NCBI RefSeq assembly: GCF_012910805.1
Contig: NZ_WTVK01000017.1
Coordinates: 40,305-104,304, forward strand
DNA from: Aromatoleum evansii
Lineage (GTDB): Bacteria; Pseudomonadota; Gammaproteobacteria; Burkholderiales; Rhodocyclaceae
Length of the DNA stretch: 64,000 nucleotides
Reading direction: 5' to 3'
Numbering within the stretch: the first letter of the stretch is position 1; the number at the start of each line of letters is the position of its first letter. The notes under the pieces are model-generated. The model was not told where the DNA came from. It did not search any database and was given only the letters and a program-made list of their open reading frames with translations. The position numbers and the translations under genes were made by a program. Positions 1-7,896 of the stretch are shown here, piece by piece.

Positions 1-471
1 GATGAACTTGCCGAGAACGCCGCCCTGCTGGACATCGTTGGCGATGGTGCGGAACACGCCCTTGTAGCCCTGGCGGGTGAGGGTGGGGTTGGTGGCCGAG
101 GGCGAGATCATCGGCACGCCGGCCTGGTTGTAGATGCGCGAGGCCGGGATCGTGGTGCCGGAGTTCAGGTGGCCGACGACGCCTTTCACGCCGGCGTCGA
201 CGAGACGCTGTGCGACCGTGGTGCCGGTGCGCGGGTCGGCCTGGTCGTCTTCGCCCATCAGTTCGAACTTGACCTTCTTGCCGCCGATGGTGACGCCCTT
301 GGCGTTGGCGTCCTCGACGGCGAGGCGTGCGCCGTTCTCGTTGTCCTTGCCGAGGTGGGAGATGGTGCCGGTCAGCGGGGCGACGCTGCCGAGCTTGACG
401 ACCATTTCCTGCGCCTGGGCGACGGACAGGCCGATGCCCATGATCGCGAGTGCGACGACGGTGTGCTTCAT
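1..471 (-). CDS. Branched-chain amino acid ABC transporter, periplasmic binding protein (C-terminus outside window)
   Basis: This is the N-terminal 157 codons of a Leu/Ile/Val-type periplasmic binding protein, read leftwards and cut by the window start. It opens with a short signal peptide (MKHTVVALAIMGIGLSVAQA), followed by a family-typical stretch with VKLGSVAPLTG, NENGARLAVEDANAKG and EDDQADPRT. A strong Shine-Dalgarno (GGAGGAG) sits about 5 bases upstream of the ATG at 471. It is highly similar to the complete paralogue at 986-2098 on the same strand, which points to a tandem duplication. No livH, livM, livG or livF genes are in the window. The ligand cannot be read from sequence: members bind branched-chain amino acids, aromatic acids or amides. 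Confidence 0.9.
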   Translation of the reverse strand, partial: MKHTVVALAIMGIGLSVAQAQEMVVKLGSVAPLTGTISHLGKDNENGARLAVEDANAKGVTIGGKKVKFELMGEDDQADPRTGTTVAQRLVDAGVKGVVGHLNSGTTIPASRIYNQAGVPMISPSATNPTLTRQGYKGVFRTIANDVQQGGVLGKFI

Positions 472-985
472 GTTTCTCCTCCAGCGAGATCGATTCGTGA
501 GATTGAGGGCCTGAACGACACTTTTGGCCTTCGTGAGCGCCGAAGGGCCGCCAGGGTACTGCACGTGATACCGCCTTTCCGTTCGCCCCCGACTATCACC
601 GATGCGGCGCAACGGTCCCGGGGGGCTGAAAAGTTCGCGTATTCTGCCCAAAAACGGACCGTGATGCGCAAATTGCAACAGTGCTGTGCAGGATCCGGGC
701 TTCTGCAGCGCAGCAAGGACTCGCCGGGGGCGTGATTCGTCGATGACGAGAGCCTGCATTGCGGGCCCGGATCATTGTCTGGTGCGGGTTTCGAACGGAT
801 CGACCTGTCTTTGCACGCATGATGCATTGCACAAGTCGTGCCAGATTGTGGAAAACCCTAATGCCGCCAGTCGGCTCCCGCCCGCCAGGCCCCCGCAGGC
901 AAAAGAAAGGGGCGCCGCAGCGCCCCGATCCGGTTCTTTTCCGCCGCGCGCCGCACGCTCGTGGTGCGGTGCGCGCTTCACGCGA
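472..985. other. Intergenic region between tandem binding-protein genes
   Basis: This 514-base gap holds an intrinsic terminator near its right end (901-926) that serves the upstream paralogue. The remainder should carry an independent promoter for the gene that starts at 471. I find no convincing -35/-10 pair or sigma-54 site. Reading frames here on both strands lack coding character. Confidence 0.6.
901..926 (-). terminator. Intrinsic terminator of the 986-2098 binding-protein gene
   Basis: A perfect 7-bp GC stem (GGGGCGC at 909-915 with GCGCCCC at 920-926) and a 4-base loop are followed, on the minus strand, by TTTCTTTT. It lies about 60 bases beyond the stop codon of the gene at 986-2098, so the two paralogues are probably separate transcripts. 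Confidence 0.8.
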
Positions 986-2098
986 TCAGTTGAGGGCTTC
1001 CCACTTGCCGCCCTTGAACTGGTACAGCGTCACGCCGCCGTCGAGGATGTCGCCGTTCTTGTCGAAGGCGATCTTGCCGGTCACGCCGGGAACGCTGAGC
1101 TTCTGCAGTGCCGGCAGGTACTTGCCCGGTTCGACCGAGCCCGCGGCCTTCATCGCCTCGATCAGCGCCATCGCGGCGTCGTAGCTGTACGGGGCGTAGA
1201 GCTGCACGTCGCCCTTGTACACTTCCTTGAAGCGCTTGTTGAACGCGGCGCCGCCCGGCATCTTGTCCATCGGGATGCCGGCCTGCGTGCAATAGGCGTC
1301 GCCGCTCATCGCGTCGCCCGCGAGCTTGATCATCTCGCCGGTGCAGGCGCCGTCGCCGCCGAGGAACTTGGCGCCGAGGCCGAGCTGCTTCATCTGGCGC
1401 AGCATCGGGGCGGCCTGCGCGTCCATGCCGCCGAAGAACACGGCGTCGGGCTGCTTGCCCTTGATCTTGGTGAGGATGGCGGTGAAGTCAGTGGCCTTGT
1501 CGTTGGTGAACTCGCGGCCCACGACCTGTACGCCTTCCTTCTTCAGGCTCTCGGCGAAGGCATCGGCGAGGCCCTGGCCGTAGGCGGTGCGGTCGTCGAT
1601 GATCGCGACCTTCTTCGCGCCCAGCTTGTTCGCGTACGTCGCCATCGCCGCGCCCTGCTGCAGGTCGTTGGCGATGACGCGGAAGGTGACCTTGTAGCCT
1701 TGCTGGGTGAGCTTCGGGTTGGTCGACGACGGCGTGATGACCGGCACGCCGGCCTGCTCGTAGATGCGCGAGGCGGGGATCGAGGCACCCGAGGTGACGT
1801 GGCCCACCACGCCCTTAACGCCCGCGTCGGTGAGGCGTTGCGCGACGGTCGTCGCGGTGCGCGGGTCGGCCTGGTCGTCCTCGCTGAGGAGCTCGAACTT
1901 GACCTTCTGGCCACCGATCGTGGTGCCCTTGGCGTTGGCGTCCTCGATGGCGAGGCGCACGCCGTTTTCGCCGTCCTTGCCGATGTGGGCGATCGGGCCG
2001 GTGAGCGGGCCGGCGTGACCGATCTTGACGACGGTCTGGGCATGGGCGGCCGACAGGCCGGCCGTGGCGAGTGCGAGGGCGATCAGGGTCTTCTTCAT
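986..2098 (-). CDS. Branched-chain amino acid ABC transporter, periplasmic binding protein
   Basis: This 370-residue periplasmic binding protein of the LivK/LivJ class delivers ligand to an inner-membrane ABC permease. The signal peptide (MKKTLIALALATAGLSAAHA) is followed by the mature start QTVVKIGHAGPLTG and conserved blocks DGENGVRLAIEDANAKG, EDDQADPRTATTVAQR and the hinge-region DDRTAYGQGLAD. The length is usual for the family. ATG at 2098 was chosen because it begins the signal peptide and has GGAGAA upstream; the frame stays open further upstream but runs into the opposite-strand lipoprotein genes. It is a tandem paralogue of the partial gene at 1-471. The permease and ATPase genes are not seen, so either they lie left of the window or this is an orphan binding protein. 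Ligand specificity is unknown. Confidence 0.93.
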   Translation of the reverse strand: MKKTLIALALATAGLSAAHAQTVVKIGHAGPLTGPIAHIGKDGENGVRLAIEDANAKGTTIGGQKVKFELLSEDDQADPRTATTVAQRLTDAGVKGVVGHVTSGASIPASRIYEQAGVPVITPSSTNPKLTQQGYKVTFRVIANDLQQGAAMATYANKLGAKKVAIIDDRTAYGQGLADAFAESLKKEGVQVVGREFTNDKATDFTAILTKIKGKQPDAVFFGGMDAQAAPMLRQMKQLGLGAKFLGGDGACTGEMIKLAGDAMSGDAYCTQAGIPMDKMPGGAAFNKRFKEVYKGDVQLYAPYSYDAAMALIEAMKAAGSVEPGKYLPALQKLSVPGVTGKIAFDKNGDILDGGVTLYQFKGGKWEALN

Positions 2099-2260
2099 GA
2101 ACCGTTCTCCGGAGCGTTGTATGCGGACAGGGGCCGGTTCGCGATTGTGCCGCGCCCCGGTATGGTGCGATTCTAGCCCACGGCCGAGGTGCGCCGACAT
2201 AATGTGATGCGTCGGCGATACCAGCCGCCCGTGAAGACCCCGTCGACGAGGATGCGTCCG

Positions 2261-2746
2261 ATGAATCGCCTGTTTGCCCTGCTGTGCAGCCTGCTCGCGG
2301 CGCTGGGGCTTGCCGCCTGCGATCAGTTCAACCTGAAGGAGCTGGAGCCGGGGGTGTCGACGGCCGCCGACGTGCGCCAGCGCTTCGGCCCGCCGCAGAT
2401 GGAGTGGCACAACGACGACGGTTCGGTGACCTGGGAATACACGCGCCAGCCCATGGGCACGGAGTGCTTCATGATGACGATCGGCACCGACGACGTGCTG
2501 CGCAAGGTCGAGCAGGTGCTGAACGAAAGCAACTTCGCGCGCATCCAAAGAGGCATGACCGGTGACGAGGTGCGGCGCATCCTCGGCGCGCCCGGCACGC
2601 GCGAGCGTTTCGGACTCGCGAAGGAAACGGTGTGGGGCTGGCGCGTCGGCAAGGAGGCTTCGGGCGATCCGGTGTACTTCCTGGTGCATTTCAACGACGA
2701 CGCGCGTGTCGCGCGCACGAGCCGCTTCGTCGAACAGCGGGGGTGA
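2261..2746 (+). CDS. BamE/SmpA-like outer membrane lipoprotein, copy 1
   Basis: This 161-residue predicted lipoprotein has a signal peptide MNRLFALLCSLLAALGLAAC with lipobox LAAC, so Cys20 would be lipidated. The mature part carries two helix-turn units of the SmpA/OmlA (BamE-like) type, LEPGVSTAADVRQRFGPP and IQRGMTGDEVRRILGAPG. Each is followed by beta-rich sequence containing WHNDDG and TWEYTRQPMG. The ATG at 2261 begins the signal peptide; an in-frame ATG at 2252 is also possible. The gene ends four bases before the next gene, a diverged paralogue, so the two are probably co-transcribed. BamE proper assists beta-barrel assembly, but these paralogues are longer and their role is unknown. 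Confidence 0.8.
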   Translation: MNRLFALLCSLLAALGLAACDQFNLKELEPGVSTAADVRQRFGPPQMEWHNDDGSVTWEYTRQPMGTECFMMTIGTDDVLRKVEQVLNESNFARIQRGMTGDEVRRILGAPGTRERFGLAKETVWGWRVGKEASGDPVYFLVHFNDDARVARTSRFVEQRG

Positions 2747-2750
2747 GGTC

Positions 2751-3347
2751 GTGAGGCAGGTTGCAGCGCAGGTCAAATCCCGCCGCGTAGGACGGCGTAT
2801 CGCAACGCTGCTCGCGGTGGCGGCGCTGGTCGCGGGCTGTGCGCAGACGGGGGGCTTCCGTCCCGTGGCGAGCGAGGCCGAGGCCATCGCCGTGCATGGC
2901 GAGCCCGCGCGGCGCTGGCACAACGAGGACGGCACGCGCACGCTGGAGTACCCCACGCAGCCCTTCGGCCATGTGACGCTGATGGTCACCGTCGACGCCG
3001 CCGGCTCGGTGCTGCGGCAGGAAAACGCGCTGTCCTTCGAGAACCTTGCCCGCATCGAGCGCGGCATGACGCGCGAACAGGTGTCGCGCCTGCTCGGCAC
3101 CCACCGCTCCGTAGAGATCTTCCGCCTGAGCGGCGAAGAGGTGTGGGACTGGAACATCGAGAACGACGGCCCGGGCATCTACACCTACTTCAACGTGCAC
3201 TTCATCGACGGCAAGGTCGTGCGCACCAGCCGCACCTACATCTTCCCGCACGACGGGCCGGAGATGGGCGGGCGCAGCGGCGTTTTCCCGTTCCCGGCAT
3301 TTCCGCTTCACCTCCCGCGTCCGCGCCACCTCGTGTCCGCGTCCTGA
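2751..3347 (+). CDS. BamE/SmpA-like lipoprotein, copy 2
   Basis: This 198-residue lipoprotein is paralogous to the preceding gene. A GTG start at 2751, four bases after the previous stop, gives a signal sequence ending in the lipobox LVAGC. The shared core motifs are WHNEDGTRTLEY, QPFG, IERGMTREQVSRLLG and VVRTSR, while the first helix unit is degenerate here. The C-terminus has a proline-rich extension (PFPAFPLHLPRPRHL) missing from copy 1. The tandem arrangement and retained core suggest duplication and divergence. Localisation to the inner leaflet of the outer membrane is inferred from the lack of Asp at position +2 after Cys. Function unknown. Confidence 0.75.
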   Translation: MRQVAAQVKSRRVGRRIATLLAVAALVAGCAQTGGFRPVASEAEAIAVHGEPARRWHNEDGTRTLEYPTQPFGHVTLMVTVDAAGSVLRQENALSFENLARIERGMTREQVSRLLGTHRSVEIFRLSGEEVWDWNIENDGPGIYTYFNVHFIDGKVVRTSRTYIFPHDGPEMGGRSGVFPFPAFPLHLPRPRHLVSAS

Positions 3348-3420
3348 CCGCGTCCTTGTACCCGGGCGGCGGCGGGTTCTGCCGGTATACTGTCGCAATA
3401 CGTTGACAGAAGGTTGCGCG

Positions 3421-4257
3421 ATGATCCGGTTCAGGGCAGACGACGGCGAACACATCCACGTGAAGATCGAGGGCGAGGGGCCGCCGCTGGTGCTGCTGCA
3501 TGGCTGGACCGCGAGCCATCGCGACTGGAGCCCGTTCATCGAAGCCTTCGCCGCGCACCATCGCGTCTATCGCTGGGACGCGCGCGGGCACGGCGGCCAT
3601 GCCCTGCATACGGACACCCCGGTGAGCGCCGCACGCATGGCGCGCGACCTCGAGCAGATGCTTGAGCACTGGAAACTGCGCGACGCCGTCGTCATCGCTC
3701 ATTCGATGGGCGCGCTGACGCTGTGGCAATACATCCGCGACTTCGGCTGCAGCCGCCTGCGCAAGATCGTCATCATCGACCAGTCGCCGCGCCTCGTCAC
3801 CGACGAGCACTGGCGCTGGGGCATCTACACCGACTTCGATGCGGGGCGCAACGCCGCCTTCGTGCGTTCGCTGCAGGAGGACTTCGCCGAAGGCGTGCTG
3901 CGCCTGGTCGGGCAGAGTCTCAACGAGCGTGCGCGGCGCAAGTATCTGGAGAACGGTGAAGGCATGGCGCTCGCGCGCCAGCGCCTGCGCGAGATGACGC
4001 CGCAGCCGCTGATCGACTGCTGGTCCAGCCTCGCCGCGGCCGACTACCGCGATGTGCTGGAGAAGATCGACGTCCCCGCGCTGCTGGTCTATGGCGGTGC
4101 GAGCAACTTCTACCACGCCCGCACCGCCCACTACGTGCGCGACAACATCCCCAACGCGCTGCTGCACATCTACGACGACGTCGACCACGCGCCGCACCTG
4201 TGGCAGCGCGAGCGCTTCGCGCGCGACGTGCTCGACTTCATCGACGCCGCGGACTGA
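3421..4257 (+). CDS. Alpha/beta-hydrolase fold protein
   Basis: This 278-residue cytoplasmic alpha/beta hydrolase shows the oxyanion-hole HGWT at residues 27-30, the nucleophile elbow AHSMG with Ser95, and a plausible catalytic His256 in DVDHAPH. A WDARGHG strand-loop after the first helix is typical of esterase, haloperoxidase and lactonase-like members. ATG at 3421 is preferred over an in-frame TTG at 3403 because AGAAGG lies eight bases upstream. There is no signal peptide. It stands alone, with a convergent VOC gene 21 bases downstream. The substrate cannot be predicted from sequence. Confidence 0.88.
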   Translation: MIRFRADDGEHIHVKIEGEGPPLVLLHGWTASHRDWSPFIEAFAAHHRVYRWDARGHGGHALHTDTPVSAARMARDLEQMLEHWKLRDAVVIAHSMGALTLWQYIRDFGCSRLRKIVIIDQSPRLVTDEHWRWGIYTDFDAGRNAAFVRSLQEDFAEGVLRLVGQSLNERARRKYLENGEGMALARQRLREMTPQPLIDCWSSLAAADYRDVLEKIDVPALLVYGGASNFYHARTAHYVRDNIPNALLHIYDDVDHAPHLWQRERFARDVLDFIDAAD

Positions 4258-4278
4258 GCGCCCGCAGCGGACGGGGCC

Positions 4279-4647
4279 CTACTTCGGCGAGCAGAACCAC
4301 AGCTTGTTGCCCTCGCTGTCGAGGAAGGCACCGACGTAGTGGCTGCCGTCGTAGAGCTCCAGCGCATCCGAGATCTTCACGTCGAGGCCGCGCAGGGCGG
4401 CTTCCAGCGCGGGCGCGTCCGCGCATTCCAGGGTGATGCGCGGGTTCGGCTCCGCGGTCGGGCTGCCGTACCAGTCGTCCTTCAGCATCAGCACCGTGCC
4501 GCCGAGTTCGAAGCCGACCTGCCGGCCGCCTTCGCTCGCCGGGGCGAGGCCCAGCGTCTCGCCGTAGAACCTGTTCGCGCGCGCGACATCGCGTACCGCG
4601 AGCGCGACGACCTTCACGCATTTCAAACCGAGTTGGGGGGTGTTCAT
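4279..4647 (-). CDS. VOC-family (glyoxalase/bleomycin-resistance fold) protein
   Basis: This 122-residue protein has the vicinal oxygen chelate fold. The first half contains VVALAVRDVARANRFYGETL and GFELGGTVLML; the second half is a degenerate repeat ending in LDSEGNKLWFCSPK. Single-domain members act as dimers in glyoxalase-type isomerisation, ring-cleavage or drug binding. A metal-binding Glu in GFELGG fits the family, but I cannot identify the full metal triad. It is convergent with the upstream hydrolase and is not part of an evident operon. Confidence 0.8.
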   Translation of the reverse strand: MNTPQLGLKCVKVVALAVRDVARANRFYGETLGLAPASEGGRQVGFELGGTVLMLKDDWYGSPTAEPNPRITLECADAPALEAALRGLDVKISDALELYDGSHYVGAFLDSEGNKLWFCSPK

Positions 4648-5041
4648 GATGTCCTGCTGCCCAAGCGGAGGCTGCAGCTCATTCCGGATTCTGCGTCCGG
4701 TACCGGGGCTGGCCCCCAGTGACAAAGCCGCCGTGACGATTGCTCCCGGCGGGCCGCCGCTGCCCGCAGGTGCGGGCACCGATCATTCACGCTAGCACCC
4801 GTCCGGGAAAGTGCAAGGGCGGCACTGTCGCCATGATCCTTGCATGACGTCCGCCGGATGGCGCGATCAGGCGACGATGACCCTGTCAATAGAGTCATTC
4901 ATCTAGTCCAGCACTCCATCGTCAGGATTTCCTGCCGTGATCGGGACGCGTAGCCTGCGGCAGTGCATAGGGCAGCACCCACGCCGCGGCCGATTGCAGC
5001 GGGCCCCGGCTCCAGCGTTCGACAAACGGAGGAACACCGAC
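4648..5041. other. Intergenic region between divergent VOC and cytochrome genes
   Basis: This 394-base region should hold the promoters of both divergent genes. A TTGACA hexamer occurs on the minus strand (4884-4889), but no convincing -10 box stands at the right distance. No coding potential, repeat or RNA structure stands out. Confidence 0.5.
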
Positions 5042-6127
5042 ATGTCACACCGCACCCTGCGCGTCCTCTTCGGGCTCGCACTTGGCGCCGCAGCCGCCGG
5101 CGCGCTCGCCGGCAGCGGCACCGATCCCGCCGACTACAACGCCTTCTACGCGCCCGCCTACCAGATCCCGGACCCCGGCCTGATGGGCGCGTCGGCCGCG
5201 CGCGGCAAGGACATCTTCCGCTCCACCTACCGCTACCTCGGCGCCGAAAGCGGTAACGTCGCCGCCAACGGCAAGCCCTATGTCGGCAACAAGCTCGCCT
5301 GCGGCAACTGCCACATGGACGAAGGCACGCGCCCCTACGCGGTGCCGCTCGTCGTCGCCGCCATCGAATATGCCGATCCGAAGTTCAGCGCGCGCGAGAA
5401 CGTCGCACGCGACCTGCCGATCCGCATCAACGGCTGCTTCGAGCGCTCGCTCGCGGGCGAGATGATCCCCACCGACAGCCAGTGGATGAAGGATCTGATT
5501 GCCTACGTCGAATTCCTGTCCACCGGCCTGCAGCCCGGCTACACCTGGCAGCAGGTGCCCGGCCAGGAGACCCGCAAGCCGGCCGCCCTGACGCGTGCCG
5601 CCAGTCCCACGCGCGGCGCCAACATCTACAACGACCGCTGCCGCAGCTGTCACCAGGAGGACGGTTCGGGCGTGTGGCGCGACGACGAGCAGCGCTTCCG
5701 TTATCCCGCGCTGTGGGGGGCGAACAGCCACGGGCTGATGGCCGGCATGGGGCGGCTGCAGACCGCGGCGGCCTTCGTGTACAGCAACATGCCGCACGAC
5801 AAGGTGAATGCGCTGGACCCGAACACCCTGATGGCCGCCGAGGACGCCTGGGACGTCACCGCCTACCTGCTGTCGAAGCCGCGACCCTTCAATCCGCGCC
5901 ACATCACCGAGGACTGGGTCGGCGTGGGCCCCGACGGGGTGCCGAACGCGCTCAAGCGCGCGGTCGATGCGAGCTACGACTTCACCATGCCGCGCAAGGA
6001 TGCGGCCGGTGCGTGGTCGATCGACCCCGCCAATCCGCCCGCCTTCCCGCGCAGCCAGCACATCTACGGCCCGTTCCAGCCGATCACGGACGCCCTCAAC
6101 CAGGCGCGCCAGTCGCTCGGATACTGA
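5042..6127 (+). CDS. tsdA: Di-heme cytochrome c, probable thiosulfate dehydrogenase (TsdA-like)
   Basis: This 361-residue exported di-heme cytochrome has a signal peptide of about 23 residues (ending AGALAG). Two heme-attachment motifs are present: CGNCH (Cys87, Cys90, His91) and CRSCH (Cys200, Cys203, His204). After the first heme comes INGCFERSLAGE with Cys132. In thiosulfate dehydrogenase TsdA the equivalent motif supplies an unusual cysteine axial ligand to the active-site heme. Met250 in SNMPHDK is the likely axial ligand of the second, electron-transfer heme. TsdA oxidises two thiosulfates to tetrathionate (or the reverse) in the periplasm. No tsdB or sox gene is adjacent. The C-terminal 70 residues (from about 290) extend past the second heme domain. 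The call rests on the Cys-ligand motif and domain order; a general di-heme cytochrome c is the alternative. Confidence 0.72.
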   Translation: MSHRTLRVLFGLALGAAAAGALAGSGTDPADYNAFYAPAYQIPDPGLMGASAARGKDIFRSTYRYLGAESGNVAANGKPYVGNKLACGNCHMDEGTRPYAVPLVVAAIEYADPKFSARENVARDLPIRINGCFERSLAGEMIPTDSQWMKDLIAYVEFLSTGLQPGYTWQQVPGQETRKPAALTRAASPTRGANIYNDRCRSCHQEDGSGVWRDDEQRFRYPALWGANSHGLMAGMGRLQTAAAFVYSNMPHDKVNALDPNTLMAAEDAWDVTAYLLSKPRPFNPRHITEDWVGVGPDGVPNALKRAVDASYDFTMPRKDAAGAWSIDPANPPAFPRSQHIYGPFQPITDALNQARQSLGY

Positions 6128-6429
6128 TCCGCCATCTTTTCGGCGGTGTGTCGAAGAGGTCCGGAGTTCCGGGCCTCTTTGCATTTTGGCCGCACCGGGT
6201 AGATCCTCTCGTGACGGGCGGGAAAGGGTGCATTTCCTACCCGGATTGCGTATCCTGTGACCCTCCCGGCAGCGCTTTTCCCCGATCTTCCATATTGTTA
6301 CAATTCATTTCGATGGTTTGCCGCCCTCCGGTATCATGGGCCAAGAATCTGTCCGGGCATGCGCGGGGAATTTCACCCGGGTCCGTGCCGCCCGGTTAAT
6401 CCTCGGCTATCCCGGCTGGACATCCGCGT
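6128..6429. other. Intergenic region upstream of the pilin cluster
   Basis: This 302-base gap contains the cytochrome terminator (6154-6187). The more AT-rich stretch around 6290-6320 is the most likely place for the pilin-operon promoter. I do not find a sigma-54 GG-N10-GC element of the kind common in front of major pilin genes. Confidence 0.5.
6154..6187 (+). terminator. Intrinsic terminator after the TsdA-like gene
   Basis: An 11-bp stem (6154-6164 with 6169-6179, one T-G pair) closes on the loop AGTT and is followed by T-rich sequence through TTTT at 6184-6187. It lies 27 bases after the cytochrome stop codon. Confidence 0.8.
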
Positions 6430-6909
6430 ATGACTTACGATCCATTCCGCGCCCGCGTGGGCCATCGCGAGAACTCCCGGCGGGCAGGGGCAGGCTTCAC
6501 GCTGATCGAGCTCCTGATTGCCGTTGCGATCGTCGCCATCCTCGCTGCGATCGCCATCCCGTCCTACACCGGCTACGTCCAGCGCAGCCGCATCTCCGAG
6601 GCGACGAACGAGTTGGCCACGCTGCGCATGCGCCTCGAGCAGTACTACCAGGACAACCGCAACTACGGTTCCACGGGGTCGGCCTGCGGCGTCGCGGCGC
6701 CGTCCGCGGACGCCTTCACCATCACCTGCAACGACGGCGGCGGCAGCAACCAGACCTTCCTTGCGACGGCCACAGGCAAGGCTTCGCGCAACATGGCCGG
6801 TTTCACCTTCACGATCAACCACGACAACGTGCGGCAGACAACCGCCTTCCCTGGTGCGAGCTCACTCCCGCGCGACTGCTGGCTCCTCCGCGCGGGGGAT
6901 TCGTGCTGA
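6430..6909 (+). CDS. pilE: Type IV minor pilin, PilE-like
   Basis: This 159-residue prepilin has a 22-residue basic leader cut by prepilin peptidase after Gly22 in GAG/FTLIELLIAVAIVAILA, with the invariant Glu at mature position 5. The alpha-1 spine continues into SYTGYVQRSRISEATNEL. Four cysteines in the globular domain (CGV, ITCND, DCW and the C-terminal C) could form disulfides that hold the D-region. It is the first gene of a minor-pilin operon; in related clusters this position holds a PilE-type minor pilin rather than the major subunit PilA. The next gene overlaps its stop codon. Confidence 0.88.
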   Translation: MTYDPFRARVGHRENSRRAGAGFTLIELLIAVAIVAILAAIAIPSYTGYVQRSRISEATNELATLRMRLEQYYQDNRNYGSTGSACGVAAPSADAFTITCNDGGGSNQTFLATATGKASRNMAGFTFTINHDNVRQTTAFPGASSLPRDCWLLRAGDSC

Positions 6910-7415
6910 ATTTTCGGCGCTGCGCCGGGCGACAGACGGGTTTCACGCTCGTCGAGGCCCTCGTGGCCGTCGGCGTTCTGGCGATATTGGCGTCCCTTGC
7001 GGCGCCGAGCTTCCAGACGACCCTGGTCAACTTTCGCGTCCGGGTCGCCGCCGAAGGGCTCGTCTCCGGGCTGCAACTGGCGCGTGCCGAAGCCTTGCGG
7101 CGCAACCAGGCGGTGCGCTTCACGTTGACCGACGGCCGCGGCAACTGGTCGGTCGCGACAGTGAGCCCGGTGAGCACGATCCAGGAAGCGAAGGGGACGT
7201 CCGCGGCCGGGGTGGCGGTCGCCGCGAACGCTTCGCAGACCAACGTCGTCTTTCTGCCCTCGGGTCTCGTCGATACCGCCGCGCCCCGCATCGAGGATAT
7301 CGATCTCACGACGCGCGTGCCGGGCGTGAGAAACCTGCGCGTCCAGGTGCATGGCGGCGGTCTGGTGCAGCTGTGCGATCCCGCCGCAACGGGGAGCGAT
7401 TCGAGAAAATGCTGA
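6903..7415 (+). CDS. fimT: Minor pilin FimT/GspH family
   Basis: This 170-residue prepilin starts at GTG 6903, overlapping the pilE stop, with GGGGGA upstream. Leader cleavage is predicted after Gly13 (QTG/FTLVEALVAVGVLAILA), with Glu at mature +5. The block LQLARAEALRRNQAVRFTL is the GspH/FimT signature (PF12019). FimT/FimU-type minor pilins help prime pilus assembly, and some FimT proteins bind DNA during natural transformation. An Arg-rich C-terminal patch (TTRVPGVRNLRVQV) could be relevant to that but is not proof. Its 3' end overlaps pilV by seven bases. Confidence 0.85.
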   Translation: MLNFRRCAGRQTGFTLVEALVAVGVLAILASLAAPSFQTTLVNFRVRVAAEGLVSGLQLARAEALRRNQAVRFTLTDGRGNWSVATVSPVSTIQEAKGTSAAGVAVAANASQTNVVFLPSGLVDTAAPRIEDIDLTTRVPGVRNLRVQVHGGGLVQLCDPAATGSDSRKC

Positions 7416-7894
7416 CCGGCGCGACTCGGGTGGGCACGCGCGGCGAGCGCGGTTTCAGCCTGATCGAAGGGCTGGTCGCCCTGCTCGTTTTCTCGGTGGG
7501 GGCGCTCGGCCTGATCGAGATGCAGGCGCGCGCCGTCCAGTTGAGCACCGAAGCGCACGACCGCGCCAACGCCTCCCTGCTCGTGAATCGCCTGTTTGCC
7601 GAGGTCGCGCTGAAGGACACCGCGGACACCCCGGACCCGTCGGAAAAGTACCTGCTGACGCGCACCGCTTGCACGGACGGCATCTCGACCACGCATCCGG
7701 CCTACCCATGGACGCGGCAGGTGTGCGCGGAATTCGACGACGCGAACATCATCATCGAGCGTCCCGCCGGGGTGTCGGCCTACTCGCTGATGGTGACGCT
7801 GGAGTGGGCGGGGCGCTACAGGAACAAGGATGGCAGCGTCGTCACGCGCGACCCGCGTCGCCATCAGGTCACCAACCGCTTCCACTGGCAGTGA
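7409..7894 (+). CDS. pilV: Type IV pilus minor pilin PilV
   Basis: This 161-residue prepilin has leader cleavage after Gly15 (ERG/FSLIEGLVALLVFSVGALGL), matching the PilV signature with ALGLIEMQ. The start codon lies inside the end of fimT, so the two are translationally coupled. PilV is part of the PilVWXY1 priming complex at the pilus tip. The two cysteines (RTACTDG and RQVCAEF) may pair. Two bases separate it from pilW. Confidence 0.88.
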   Translation: MLTGATRVGTRGERGFSLIEGLVALLVFSVGALGLIEMQARAVQLSTEAHDRANASLLVNRLFAEVALKDTADTPDPSEKYLLTRTACTDGISTTHPAYPWTRQVCAEFDDANIIIERPAGVSAYSLMVTLEWAGRYRNKDGSVVTRDPRRHQVTNRFHWQ

Positions 7895-7896
7895 TC

